Below are positions 53,946 through 64,000 of a stretch of DNA of 64,000 bases, piece by piece. The position numbers were made by a program, and so were the translations under genes. The notes under the pieces are model-generated. The model searched no databases, was not told the origin of the DNA, and worked only from the letters and a program-made list of their open reading frames with translations. Position 1 is the stretch's first letter; each line of letters starts with the position of its first letter. Source of the DNA: Vesta saturnalis (taxonomy: Eukaryota > Arthropoda > Insecta > Coleoptera > Lampyridae); NCBI GenBank assembly GCA_036346205.1, contig JARFJB010000821.1:8475722-8539721 (forward strand), read 5' to 3'.

Positions 53946-55265
53946 ACACGGTGTCCGAAAGTATGGAATTATCACAAATTGTCTGAAATAAAAGTTGTCT
54001 AGTATTTAGTTCTTCATTACATGTCTAGTATTTAGTTAGTGATTTCTTAAAAAAACAAAGGAGCAGCGAATATCACTACAATTTTTTTAAATGACAATGT
54101 ACCTCTATATTGTACTCATTTGATAGAGATGCGTTTTCTCTTTTCAATGATATAAAACTTTAAAACTTTTACTGAACTAGTTTTTGAGAAAAACACCGAT
54201 GGCAAGTTTATTATGCAATGTTAACATGTTAACATAATATCTGAACTAATCTGAAATAAAGTTTATTTTAAGTTAATATTAATCTGGATACAAAAAAAAG
54301 GAAACAACAGTAAATGTTCAAATTCAGCAGCGTTCACAGCCTGGAAATGATAAACTCTACGTTGCAATTCATCAATCGCATCTGAAACAGCTTCAGGTGT
54401 GATGGCCCTTATCTCTGTACGAATGCGATTTTTTAAGCTCTCAATGTCTCCCGGATTATTTACGTAACCTTTAAAGTCCGCCCCAAAGGAAGAAATCCAC
54501 CGGACTTAGATCAGGTGACCGAATTTCCCATACTACTGGACCCCTTCTGCCTATCCAACGATTTGAAAAGGTATCAGTAAGGTACTGACTGACATTAATC
54601 CCAAAATGTGGGGGGCCCCCGTCTTACTGATACCATATTCTGTCGTTTGATATAAATTGATATAGATCCATAATACAGGCACTACCTCAAACCGTACAAA
54701 ATTTAGATAAACCTCGACCGTTAAATTACGCTCAAAAAAATAAGGTCCCAAAATCTGGTTTCCCATCATTACTGCCCTTTCTGCTGGTACTGAGTATGTC
54801 CTTCTAGATATCAGTTAGAATTTGTTGAAGGCCAATAGCGTGTGCTTTGCTTATTAACTGTGCCGTTTAAGCAAAACGTTTCCTCGTCGCTAAACAGAAT
54901 ATTTTTGAGAAAATTTGCATTACCTTAAGTTGATGGATTATTTCTTTACAAAATTCTAACCTGCAATCCAAGTCGGCTGCAAATAACTCCTTAACCACAC
55001 ACGCTCTGTATGGGGGCCACTTTTCCTTTTTTAAGACGATGTGTACAGTTGATTTGCTTGTATTACAATCTCGCGCAATTTTCCGCGGCAGCCAACAAAA
55101 TTTCACTTACAGTTGATTGCGTAATGTGAAATTCGGGGTCCAAAGTGTTAAACAAATTGCAAACTTCTGTCTGCCTCTTCCTTCTTTCTCTATATTCCAG
55201 CATTTATTTCAAAAGCGTATTTCACTCACAAATGGATGTTAACCAATGTAAATAAGTAAGAGAAT
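53946..55265 (-). mobile_element. Mariner/Tc3-like element, copy 2, 5'-truncated, antisense
   Basis: The left side TACACGGTGTCCGAAAGTATGG and following 180 bases match the left end of copy 1 at 36986. The transposase is on the minus strand: ARDCNTSKSTVHIVLKKEKW (about 55085), NRWIGRRGPVVWE and EIRSPDLSPVDFFLWG (third catalytic D, about 54500). Windows 54551-54769 and 54867-55106 stay open and carry QILGPYFFERNLTVEVYLNF and the GGPPHFGIN second-D region. The other terminal repeat is missing at about 55265. Confidence 0.75.
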
Positions 55266-55479
55266 GCTGGAAAATAACTCAAGAAACAAACGTAAATAAA
55301 CGGTGAGGAGAATATTGTTCAAAACACTATGCAGCGGAGGAGAGAGGGAGAGAAGACAGTAAGTATAGGGAGGGTAAAATAAGAAAGATAGAATATAAAT
55401 TCTTAAATTTATTTTATTATATCAGCACTCCTGCATACTAGACAATTTTCACCGAAATACTAAAATCAAAAAGGAAATG
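55266..55479. other. Spacer between mariner copy 2 and RT remnant
   Basis: Purine-rich then AT-rich; nothing recognised. Confidence 0.3.
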
Positions 55480-56060
55480 AAACGTAGCGGAGTTAAAGGT
55501 GTTCGAGAAAGTGGATGGATCTTTTTATTTGAGAATACTGATAAACAAAAATGGGTACGAACTAAGAGAAATAAAGACAGGAATCGCGAAAGGAAGTATG
55601 GCAGCACAATGTAGCTTATGAAGTCAAAAAACATACCCAGGAAAACGAAAATGTGAGTGTACAAGCATAAGACGTACTGTAACCTACGCTTACGAGATGT
55701 CGATACTAACCACAGCAGATCTTGGAAAGGTGATGACGAATATAATGAGAGGAATAGAAAAACTACAAAAAAGGGTATCAAAGCAAAATTAATCATGACA
55801 TGTATGCGATGTATCATGAGTCGAATATACTAGTATACGCAAGGGGTCAAAGATTGAAATGGTTAGGGCATTAGGAAAATTAAGCAGATAGTAAACAGCG
55901 AAAGCGGTACTTTCAAGGAAGCTTATAAACAAGCAGAAAATAGGACTTAGAAAAATATGGATTACGTTATATGATAGCTATAACCAAATTTCTTTGGCGT
56001 CTTTCATAGCCACCGGACGTCATCATAACCCAGCGGACTATAATAAAGCGTCAAAAAATT
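55480..56060 (+). pseudogene. Reverse-transcriptase C-terminal remnant of a LINE
   Basis: Plus-strand fragments in changing frames resemble the end of an RTE/CR1-like reverse transcriptase: YLRILINKNGYELREIKTGIAKG (as separate words YLRILI and REIKTGIAKG), VTYAYEMSILT (for TYG-E-W), IEKLQKRV, and RLKWLGH followed by a WRL-type end. No catalytic box remains. Strongly decayed. Confidence 0.45.
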
Positions 56061-56534
56061 GAAAACAATAGGCACAAAACTATGAGTTTATCTACAAATA
56101 CTTACAATGTAATTATTACAATTAGTCATGTTTACGCTAAGTGGTACAATTTCTCAATTTCTCTGCTATTGCGTTTAAAACTAACTAAACCAAAACGTCA
56201 AATAGATAATCAATTTTATGCCTGTTTCGTACTCGTTTTTAAGGTAACGTATCATAAAGGAGAAATGTGTTTCGTTTGAAAACAAAGTTATAATTCATTT
56301 TAAATATTTAATATACTAATCGTGCATCAAATTTTTTATGCATTGTGGGCATAACTGCGCTTCATGGTCCTACGACGCTTTCCTAGCCCACGTGCTAGCG
56401 CGCTTGGGCTCGTAACAGCGCCTAGAACATCATTATGTCCTTAAGACAGAAATAACTATTGTATTTTCTGTTTGTATTGTTGTACTCACGCAGGCACGCA
56501 TGCACGCACGCACTGCTGCACGACCGGACTATCG
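56061..56534. other. Spacer with a small palindromic patch
   Basis: No coding sequence. GCCCACGTGCTAGCGCGC..TTGGGC (about 56378-56409) is locally GC-rich and partly self-complementary, but no known RNA fold was recognised. Confidence 0.35.
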
Positions 56535-56540
56535 GCTCGA

Positions 56541-56575
<35 letters not shown>

Positions 56576-56745
56576 ACACACACACACACCACAGCACCAC
56601 ACCACACGACACGACACGACACACGCACACACACGCACACACGCACACAGCACACACGCACACACGCACAGCAGCACACGCACACCACATCACGAAACGC
56701 ACAGATGCACACATCTGCAACACGCACACGCACAAACAAGCACAG
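56535..56745 (+). repeat. CA-rich microsatellite
   Basis: (CA)n followed by CACACACGCACAC and CACGACACGAC variants, about 210 bases, plus strand C/A-rich. It is thus in the opposite orientation to the GT satellite at 40-51 kb. Confidence 0.95.
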
Positions 56746-56884
56746 CAATAACGTTAGCGTAGTCACAAAAACATTGCATATCTCATACCTACTCATCAAC
56801 GATAGGCTAGACAAGGCAACATTGATAACTAATCCGGACAGAACACTTTGACGAATACAAAAAGACCTAATAACAGATTTTGCA

Positions 56885-57435
56885 ATTTGAAAGTAATTTG
56901 AAGGTCGATAATCACTATTAATATTTATACCTAAATAATATGATACGTAGGTCAAGTCACCAAATTGCTAGACTAATTCGGTAGCAGAACATTTATTACA
57001 AAAAGTCCTAACAGTTTCGTTATTTTGAAAGTAATTTAAGGCAGAATAATACATATTAATATATTCTCGCAAACGGTATTACAATACTGAATAATATTCT
57101 TGCCAAGTCATCTTTACAAATGCGGTAAAAAATGAATAAAGCAAGACCGGGTTGCTGTATTACGGTTTACAATAAGTCCATAAGTAATCAACGTTCCCTA
57201 CGTTTCGATTCCTACTTATTGACGATATTACAACAAAGACACTAGATACATATAGTATATTCATCGCAAACGGTATTGAACAAGTACTGAATAATATAAC
57301 CTGCAAGTCAGTTCTTTACAATATATACGGAAATAAAATGTAATAAATCTAAGTCACCGGGTTGCTGTATTACGGTTTACAAAATTTATTACAACCCAAC
57401 TGTGCCCTACGTTTCGATTTCTCTGAAATGTGCTA
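56885..57435 (+). repeat. Three diverged direct repeats of ~200 bp
   Basis: Copies 2 and 3 share TCGCAAACGGTATT (57067, 57264), GGGTTGCTGTATTACGGTTT (57149, 57359) and CCCTACGTTTCGATT (57198, 57409). Copy 1 (about 56950-57000) is weaker, with AAGTCACCAAATTGCT and TTTATTACAAAAAGTC. Non-coding. Confidence 0.75.
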
Positions 57436-58640
57436 AATTTAGCAAGTCATAATACTAATAATTTTTGTATTCGGGTACGTCAGTAACAGGACCCAATCAC
57501 AAATGACTGATAAGTAATAAATTTCTAGAAAAACGCACAATCGGAAATTAAAATCTAAAAAAGGGGGAATAAAGGAAAAATATCAAGAAAGATAAAAAGA
57601 GTCGGTAGCGTATAAACACTTTTCTACTGGCCAAACGATAATGAGGACAAATTCTTTAAAAACCCTATTCCTTTGAGAGATCTTGAAAGCAATTCTCTCC
57701 GCATCCTAACCTCACAGTTTCCATCCCGTTTCCATTTTCATTTTATTTCGCAACTCGAGCGCTTATTTTCAAACTAAAGAAACAATTCCAAGAGATCTAT
57801 TTTATAATTATTCTTATTCAAAAATGAACTAATTTAGTAAAGATAATCTATGAAATAAGGAAAATTATTCTACATGTTTTGTTTGTTAACAGCTTTTACG
57901 CTCTTAAATCTTAAGTAGTACTATTCCAAGTGTGAGTATGTCAACAATGCCCCAAGGATTGTATGTGGAAATTTGCTTCCCTACAGTATGTTGGATGTCA
58001 CCCAAAAGAGTAATAAATTTTAACATTTTTGTGCATTCATCTTCTTACTTATTTGTTGGAAAATTTTCAGAAAAGTTTTATAAAACACAGTAAAAAGAAA
58101 GTTTCGTTCCACTTCTCTTCACAATCGCTTTAGAATAAAGTCGTTTACATTTTAATTGGTTTGATCTAGATTAAGAAGTCGTGTCATCTAAAGTCTTAAT
58201 GTTTTATAACTATCTCAACCTTTGGGATTTAGAGGCTTTTTTCGTTCTGATTACCAAGTATCGATTGAACTTCAATAATGATTTTCAGTCCTGAAAGGTT
58301 TTTCTCAATTGCTACTTTATTTATAGAAGGCTAATGCCTTAATAATAATGCATAGCTGTTTTCTCTGGCTCTGCACAATTAAAACCAAAGCATTAGACTA
58401 TGTTGAAATAGCTTCAATATATTTAATACATTTTGTAGTTGAACTTCAACACTGTTGACATCTTCGTTTGAGTTATTTTTCGGCTAAGTATAAAATTCTA
58501 AATTACTTTGAAGTTCGTAGAGAAAAGTTGACAATTTGCGTAAATTACTATATTTACTATGAATACTGACGTTTAAATTGTTATATTTCATGAAGGATAT
58601 GGGGAAAGTCGTCTAGAGCTGTTTTCCATAGTTCAATAAC
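57436..58640. other. AT-rich intergenic DNA
   Basis: No gene or repeat can be supported. Confidence 0.5.
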
Positions 58641-58649
58641 TGAGATATC

Positions 58650-60000
58650 AGTTAATTTACTCAGTTTATTCGGTTTATTCGGTTCGTTCGGTTCGTTCGG
58701 TTCGTTCAGTTCGCTAGGTTCGTTCGGTTTATTCGGTTCGTCGGTTCGTTCGGTTCGTTCAGTCCGTTCGGGACGTTCGGTTCATTCGGTTTGTTCGGAT
58801 CGATCGGATCGTTTAGTCCGTTCGGTCCGTTCCGTTCGTTCGGTTCGTTCGGTTCGTTCGGTTCGTTCGGTTCGTTCGGTTCGATCGGTTCGTTCGGTTC
58901 GTTCGGTTCGTTCGGTTCGTTCGGTTGGTTCGGTTCGTTCGGTTCGTTCGGTTCGTTCGGTTCGTTCGGTTCGTTCGGTTCGTTCGGTTCGTTCGGTTCG
59001 TTCGGTTCGTTCGGTTCGTTCGGTTCGTTCGGTTCGTTCGGTTCGTTCGGTTCGTTCGACTCGTTCGACTCGTTCGGCTCGTTCGGCTCGTTCGGCTCGT
59101 TCGGCTCGTTCGGTTCGTCCGGTTCGTTCGGGTCGTTCGTTTCGTTCGGTTCGTTCGGTTCGTTCGGTTCGGTCGGTTCGTTCGGTTCGTTCGGTTCGTT
59201 CGGTTCGTTCGGTCCGTTCGGGACGTTCGGTTCGTTCGGTTTGTTCGGATCGATCGGATCGTTTAGTCCGTTCGGTCCGTTCCGTTCGTTCGGTTCGTTC
59301 GGTTCGTTCGGTTCGATCGGTTCGTTCGGTTCATTCGGTTCGTTCGGTTCGTTCGGTTCGTTCGGTTCGTTCGGTTCGTTCGGTTCGTTCGGTTCGTTCA
59401 ACTCGTTCGGCTCGTTCGGCTCGTTCGGCTCGTTCGGCTCGTTCGGTTCGTCCGGTTCGTTCGGTTCGTTCGGGTCGTTCGTTTCGTTCGGTTCGTTCGG
59501 TTCGTTCGGTTCGTTCGGTTCGTTCGGTTCGTCCGGTTCGTCCGGTTCGTTCGGTTCGTTCGGTTCGTTCGATTCGTTCAGTTCGTTCGGTTCGTTCAGT
59601 TCGTTCGGTTCGTTCGGCTCGTTCTTGTTATTCGGGTGGTTCGGTTTATTCGGTTTATTCGTTTTATTCGGTTTATTCGGTTTATTTGGTTTATTCGGTT
59701 TATTCGGTTTATTCGGTTTATTCGGTTTATTCGGTTTATTCGGTTTATTCGGTTTATTCGGTTTATTCGGTTTATTCGGTTTATTCGGTTTATCCGGTTT
59801 ATTCGGTTTATTCGGTTTATTCGGTTTATTCGGTTTATTCGGTTTAGTCGGTTTATTCGGTTTATTCGGTTTATTCGGTTTATTCGGTTTATTCGGTTTA
59901 TTCGGTTTATTCGGTTTATTCGGTTTATTCGATTTATTCGATTTATTCGATTTATTCGATTTATTCGGTTTATTCGGTTTATTTGGTTTACTCGGATAAT
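58650..60000 (+). repeat. 9-bp minisatellite, two variants, with 450-bp higher-order repeat
   Basis: 58650-59635 is built of GTTCGTTCG and 59636-59995 mainly of GTTTATTCG, both 9 bases. A landmark word CGGATCGATCGGATCG with flanks GGGACGTTCGG and CCGTTCCGTTCG recurs at 58796 and 59246, exactly 450 bases (50 units) apart, so a 50-unit block was duplicated. Because the unit is three codons long, several frames stay open on both strands (plus FGS or FGL repeats, minus NEP or NKP repeats, 402 and 439 codons). I treat these as by-products; no promoter, splice site or unique domain supports a gene. Confidence 0.95.
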
Positions 60001-60009
60001 TTGGTTCAC

Positions 60010-61019
60010 ATAGTTCGTTTAGCACCTAATGCACTTACATTTCTTAGTTACTGGGGTTGCTCAGTCCACTAGGTCCAACTCCCTCGACTCGGAAGGCTCG
60101 GTTGTCTCGGTATACAAGTATTCCAGACAAATATAAAAATAAGCTTCACAGTTAATGTATGCCAAATGCCAATAAAGTTCATTTATTTAAGCACACAAAC
60201 GTTAAAAGAATTTAAGTTAGAAATGCAGAAATTTCGAGTGCAACCAATTGCGTAACCTAGCTTAATGCTTCAAACACGCACGGCATTGAAAAATGAAATA
60301 ATTCATAATATAAGAACTAGTATTATTTAGCTTGCACCTGAAACAACGCACTTTAAATTAAAGAAAACACAGGTAAAACAACACTTGTAATCTGCAGATG
60401 GCGTGTCTTCAATTTGAAATTAAAAACACATGTTAAATTCTCCCTGGAAATTAGTGTAGGCAAATATTATTATCCATGTGGGCTAATTAAACGTTTTCAA
60501 TTTTCGATTAAAATAGTTTCCCCAACCGAGGTAATTAAATTAAATTTGGTAGGTGATGTAATTCTACATATTCCACCCAAAATATCTCCAGTAAGATTGT
60601 AAAATATTTCCAATAAAATTTTGTAAATAATTAAATATTGTAATCCCAAATAAACAATCTGTAAAGAGTTAGGCTAAAAGTTAATAATCATTGAGAGGGT
60701 ATTTGCGTACCTCACAATGAGATTGCTTTCTGTAAATTTTATTGTCGGAAATTTTCGAGAATCAAATTTACCTATAAGTTAGAGGTAAAAAAACGATAGT
60801 AAACTAGATATAGATATTTATCGTAAGGAAACTAGCACTAAAACATTCATAACCAATGACTACAATCACTGTAGGCACCATAAACTCGCGGCTTTTAAAT
60901 TTTAGTTCATAGATTGCTTAGTTTTCCTCTTTCAGTTCAAAATTATAATAAAGAATTGCGAGGTATTATTAGGGAACAAACGCACAGGATGAAGGTTAAG
61001 AGAGAACAATAGAAACAAA
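60010..61019. other. AT-rich intergenic DNA
   Basis: No gene can be supported. A 62-codon open frame at 60414-60602 shows no recognisable family. Confidence 0.4.
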
Positions 61020-61275
61020 GTATGTAATATTACCCAAACTATCTTGCTCATACCAAAGGTCTATCTAAGGTCTTTTCCAAAATTAATTTTAAAACCGTCA
61101 CTATTTAAGATAATAGTTTGCAAAATCTTTTAGGAAATTCAAAGGATCAAATGGATAAACAGGACAGAAAGGGAATTTATAAAATTAAAATTAAAAGTTG
61201 TAAACAAATATATGTAGGGCAAACTAAACCACCTCTCAAAATTCTCTTTAAAGAACATTTAGCTTATATACACGT
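61020..61275 (+). pseudogene. Penelope-like element, GIY-YIG endonuclease remnant
   Basis: LQNLLGNSKDQMDK precedes KGIYKIKIKSCKQIYVGQTK and LKILFKEHLAYI. This is the GIY..YVGQT..L..RF.EH core of the GIY-YIG nuclease at the C-terminus of Penelope-like retroelement proteins, including the LGN-KD segment just upstream. The preceding 100 bases give weaker family words in another frame. The catalytic R of the R-F-EH motif is replaced by L. The reverse transcriptase is not present, so this is a 5'-truncated remnant. Confidence 0.75.
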
Positions 61276-61800
61276 TCGAATATTACTGACTATACTTGTT
61301 TGCCTCACTTAAACAAATCTGTTTGGATTTTATCCTAGGAAGAATAATTGAATAAAAAACGAATTATTTGCTATATCTCAAATTAGTCTGCATACATTTA
61401 TTATTTCGTATCTGTTTTTGTGTACTATTGACAGTAACAGTATCACTAAGAGCAAGAACTAGAACGAGTGTCAGCTGCAGAACCGGAACTATATCAAGAC
61501 TTAGAGCCAGATGTAGAACCAGAACAATGGCGTTGGTATAAATGACTATACTTGTTACTGTATAAAATAGACTTGACAACATTAATGCCTGCGATCACCT
61601 TGTATATTACTGACTGTACTTGTACGCCGAACTTAAACAAATTCGTTTAGCTGATATTCCAGGAAGAATAATTTAGTAAAAAACGAATTATTTGTTTTAT
61701 CTGAAATTTATCTGTATAAAATGTATTATTTCGCATTCATTTTTGTGGACTAGTATCAGTAGCAGTACTAGTAGGAGCAAGGTCAAGAACGAGTGTCAGC
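61276..61800 (+). repeat. Two direct copies of ~325 bp downstream of the Penelope remnant
   Basis: TATTACTGACTRTACTTGT (61281, 61605), AAAAAACGAATTATTTG (61354, 61682) and GAACGAGTGTCAGCTGCAGA (61462, 61788) recur in order about 325 bases apart. They may be duplicated 3' sequence of the Penelope-like element, which often carries terminal direct repeats. Confidence 0.8.
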
Positions 61801-61885
61801 TGCAGAACCAGAATCGTAACCAGATCAAGAGATAGAACCAGAGCCATAACCAGAGCCTGAGTCAGAGTCAGAGTCACAGCCAGAA
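61801..61885 (+). repeat. 6-bp-type simple repeat AGAACC/AGAGTC
   Basis: About 85 bases of AGAACCAGAGCC, then AGTCAGAGTCAGAGTCACAG-like units follow the second 325-bp copy. The first copy has a shorter version at about 61470-61530. Confidence 0.8.
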
Positions 61886-62509
61886 GGTATACATTCATGT
61901 GAGGTAATATTGATTATATAGGTTTCTCCATGGATTGAGACACTAGTCCTAACACAAAACTCCTGATACGGCATTCAAGTCAATAAAATACTTGAACTGT
62001 CAATACGTTAGGTGATCAGTTAACTCGTATAAGCATCGGTGATAGGAGTAATGGTAGGATAACCCTTGACCTACACCAATATTTGTGATTGCTATAATCA
62101 GTTGTTTGTTAGTGCTGTATTGTAAAATTTGGATGTTTGTAAATGTGAATTAATTTTTAATGTATATTATTAAAATAGATTGAACGCAATTGTAGGTATG
62201 TGTAATACAATGTGGTTTATTTAACTTTTCTGGTATATTATGATTACTCGGGTAACTAAATAGAGAACTTTTAATATAACGTTTAAATCATGTGAAATGG
62301 AAATATGGTGCACAAAATTATGTTTAATAATTAGTACTGGGGTTACATGAAATAAATTTTTGTGAAGTTTATCCTGGTGGTGTTATATTGAAATTGCAGG
62401 ACATGTGAAGAGATAATTTGGTTCCGATACCAGGTGGTAGGAGTTCGGACAGGAGTTCAAGAGGGTGTGTAACAGAGGGAGGATATAGGGGTAAGCTGGT
62501 AACGGTATG
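61886..62509. other. Intergenic DNA
   Basis: No gene or repeat recognised. Confidence 0.4.
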
Positions 62510-62920
62510 AGTATTATATTGTGAATCTGGATTAGATGGATCACTAATGATTTCTATACACCCTTCGTGGTAGTAACACCGAACAGATGTAGATAGGGAT
62601 CAGGTTTATATAAGGGCGTTAGGGAAATTTATAGAAATGTAACAGTATAGGAGTACCTTGTAATTGGGGCCGAAACCACCATTAATAAAGCAATGCTATT
62701 AACAACCTTTATCTATCCTTCGAGGTACGTACACCGATAGGGCAGATTTGAGATTGTTTCTCGGATACTAGGGTTAGACAGGAAAGGGGCTTCGTAAAGT
62801 AGCCTTACTTCTTGGGGCCGAAGCCACCAGTAGTAGAACCACGTTACTGGGCAATTACTTACTACTTCTCGTGGTACAGACACCGAGAAAGTGCAAATAG
62901 GTACTTACGTTTCTGGATAA
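62510..62920 (+). repeat. Three tandem units of ~150 bp
   Basis: CCTTCGTGGTAGTAACACCGA (62563), its variants at 62717 and 62866 (CTTCGAGGTACGTACACCGA, CTTCTCGTGGTACAGACACC) and TTGGGGCCGAARCCACCA at 62664 and 62813 show a 149-152 base period. Non-coding; origin unknown. Confidence 0.8.
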
Positions 62921-63829
62921 TTATTTTGATAACTGGCACTAGGATATTGAGAGATCAGGAAATATGTCAGGCAGGTTAGAATGGAATTAATGACAGGCAG
63001 GTTATAATAAGCAGGCAGGTAATTGGATATTCACTGGTTAGGATTTCTAGATCAAGTGGAATTCGATTCGAATTGAAATAGAAAATAATGAGTGAAGGTG
63101 AGTGCGGATATTTATAGAGGATTAACTAGGAGAGGAAGAAGGAGTGGGAAACTGATACGATTTATAAACAATACTACATTCAGTTTGAGGAAATAAGCTT
63201 TAATAGGAATTTCTGTACTAGGATTGGATAATTAATATGTGATGGATTTTAGGATCATTACAGACAGAAGGAAGGAAGGCTTGTCTCGGTCAAGCCGTCC
63301 ACATTTCAGGATAAATCTAGCTGGAAGGTTGGTTCGGTGTTAGAAGGATACTTGGCGCATTACGAGTGATGGTAGGTAGAGTACAGCGACTCTTGGTTAA
63401 AAGTTTGGTGCGTATGGGGCGCCTACCTTTCGGTTTATCCCAATAAGCATGGCTAATTTCCAAGAAGGCAGGATAAGGAGTTAGATGCAGTAGTTAAACA
63501 ACCAAAACTAATATGTAATTGATTAAAAATTAAATATACGTAAGTAATTGAAAATTGAAACAGAACATAACTTGTTAGAAACTACACGTAAGTGACTCAC
63601 TACTATAGCGGAAGCAAATAAACTTTAGAATGTAAAATAAGTCAAAATAATAGTTAGTCATACAAACGAAACGATATTGTTTGACTCTGGTCTCTCGTGG
63701 CGCATACCAACACTTATGACGAAAACACACTGAGGTCATTAACATCCGGTATGAGTTGTAGGATGGTCTGAGGGGAATGTGGGAAAGGGACAATTCTCGT
63801 TTGTAAAGGAGCTCAGGCACCATCATATG
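62921..63829. other. Intergenic DNA
   Basis: The word GGCAGGTTA recurs a few times at about 62970-63020. A 103-codon minus frame (63886-63575) overlaps the right edge but its upper half is A/T-driven; I do not support it as a gene. Confidence 0.4.
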
Positions 63830-64000
63830 CTCGACAAGCGACAATACGTTGGGCCGGGGGTGTCGGAGGCGCGGAGCGTCTGACAAAGGTCACCATCGGA
63901 GATGCCAACGCGCTTCCGATGACATTCAAATCCTTCGTGCGATGTAAGGATGCGGACGGCCGCTCGTCCTGGTACATAATTCTGGTGAAGCCAAGGTTGC
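63830..64000. other. GC-rich edge, open on both strands, possibly coding
   Basis: Composition rises sharply here. The plus strand reads AERLTKVTIGDANALPMTFK and SFVRCKDADGRSSWYIILVK off the window edge. The minus strand reads NLGFTRIMYQDERPSASLHR and TKDLNVIGSALASPMVTFVR to a stop near 63825. One may be a true exon or element gene, but I cannot tell which strand. Confidence 0.3.

Noticed and set aside
56340..56420. Possible tRNA or snRNA at the GC-rich patch
   Set aside because: Some self-complementarity, but no A/B boxes, no cloverleaf and no recognisable snRNA motifs.
58706..60025. 439-codon minus frame (NEP/NKP repeats) and 402-codon plus frame (FGS/FGL repeats) as genes
   Set aside because: The repeat unit is 9 bases, so several frames stay open on both strands at once; no promoter, splice site or unique domain was seen.

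Overview
This is AT-rich, repeat-dominated eukaryotic nuclear DNA, most likely from an insect. The evidence is the set of transposon families (Harbinger, mariner/IS630, piggyBac, Polinton, Crypton-like, Penelope-like, several LINE clades), introns of about 50-110 bp with GTRAGT/YAG borders, and an insect-like Kozak context at the one probable host exon. The order cannot be fixed from the sequence. Apart from that exon (2733-2777, minus), almost everything readable is transposable-element or satellite DNA, and most of it is decayed.

Layout. 1-6.2 kb: intergenic DNA, a four-unit decayed repeat, tRNA-like SINE pieces, a broken minus-strand transposase-like gene (4.15-5.15 kb). 6.2-11.76 kb: one R1-like LINE split by two other retroelements, a Jockey-type ORF1-only copy (7.24-8.68 kb) and an antisense LINE fragment (9.08-9.91 kb). 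13.47-15.19 kb: a non-autonomous piggyBac-type element flanked by TTAA that carries a foldback mariner MITE. 15.4-30.8 kb: a four-level nest. An IS630/Tc1-like element contains a Harbinger, which contains a Polinton, which contains a CR1/Jockey-type LINE. Matching inverted termini support the three DNA elements, and a 6-bp target duplication supports the Polinton. 31-35 kb: a nearly intact mariner with about 430-bp inverted repeats and TA duplications, inserted into an older TE-type gene. 35.4-36.5 kb: eight units of a 139-bp satellite ending in a perfect 10-bp-stem hairpin (possibly Helentron-like). 37-39.7 kb: broken mariner and piggyBac transposases. 39.75-51.29 kb: one GT-rich satellite of 11.5 kb, with piggyBac remains on its left and a Crypton-like tyrosine recombinase on its right. 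53.9-56.1 kb: a second copy of the 37-kb mariner and a reverse-transcriptase remnant. 58.65-60.0 kb: a 9-bp minisatellite with a 450-bp higher-order duplication. 61-63 kb: a Penelope-like GIY-YIG remnant and short tandem repeats. The last ~170 bases are GC-richer and open in both directions.

The window reads as a record of successive insertions and repeat expansion, not as a cooperating set of genes. The points most worth following are the four-deep nest, the tRNA-like gene inside the Polinton, the interlocked antisense Harbinger genes, the giant GT array with related sequence at both edges, and the satellite plus hairpin.
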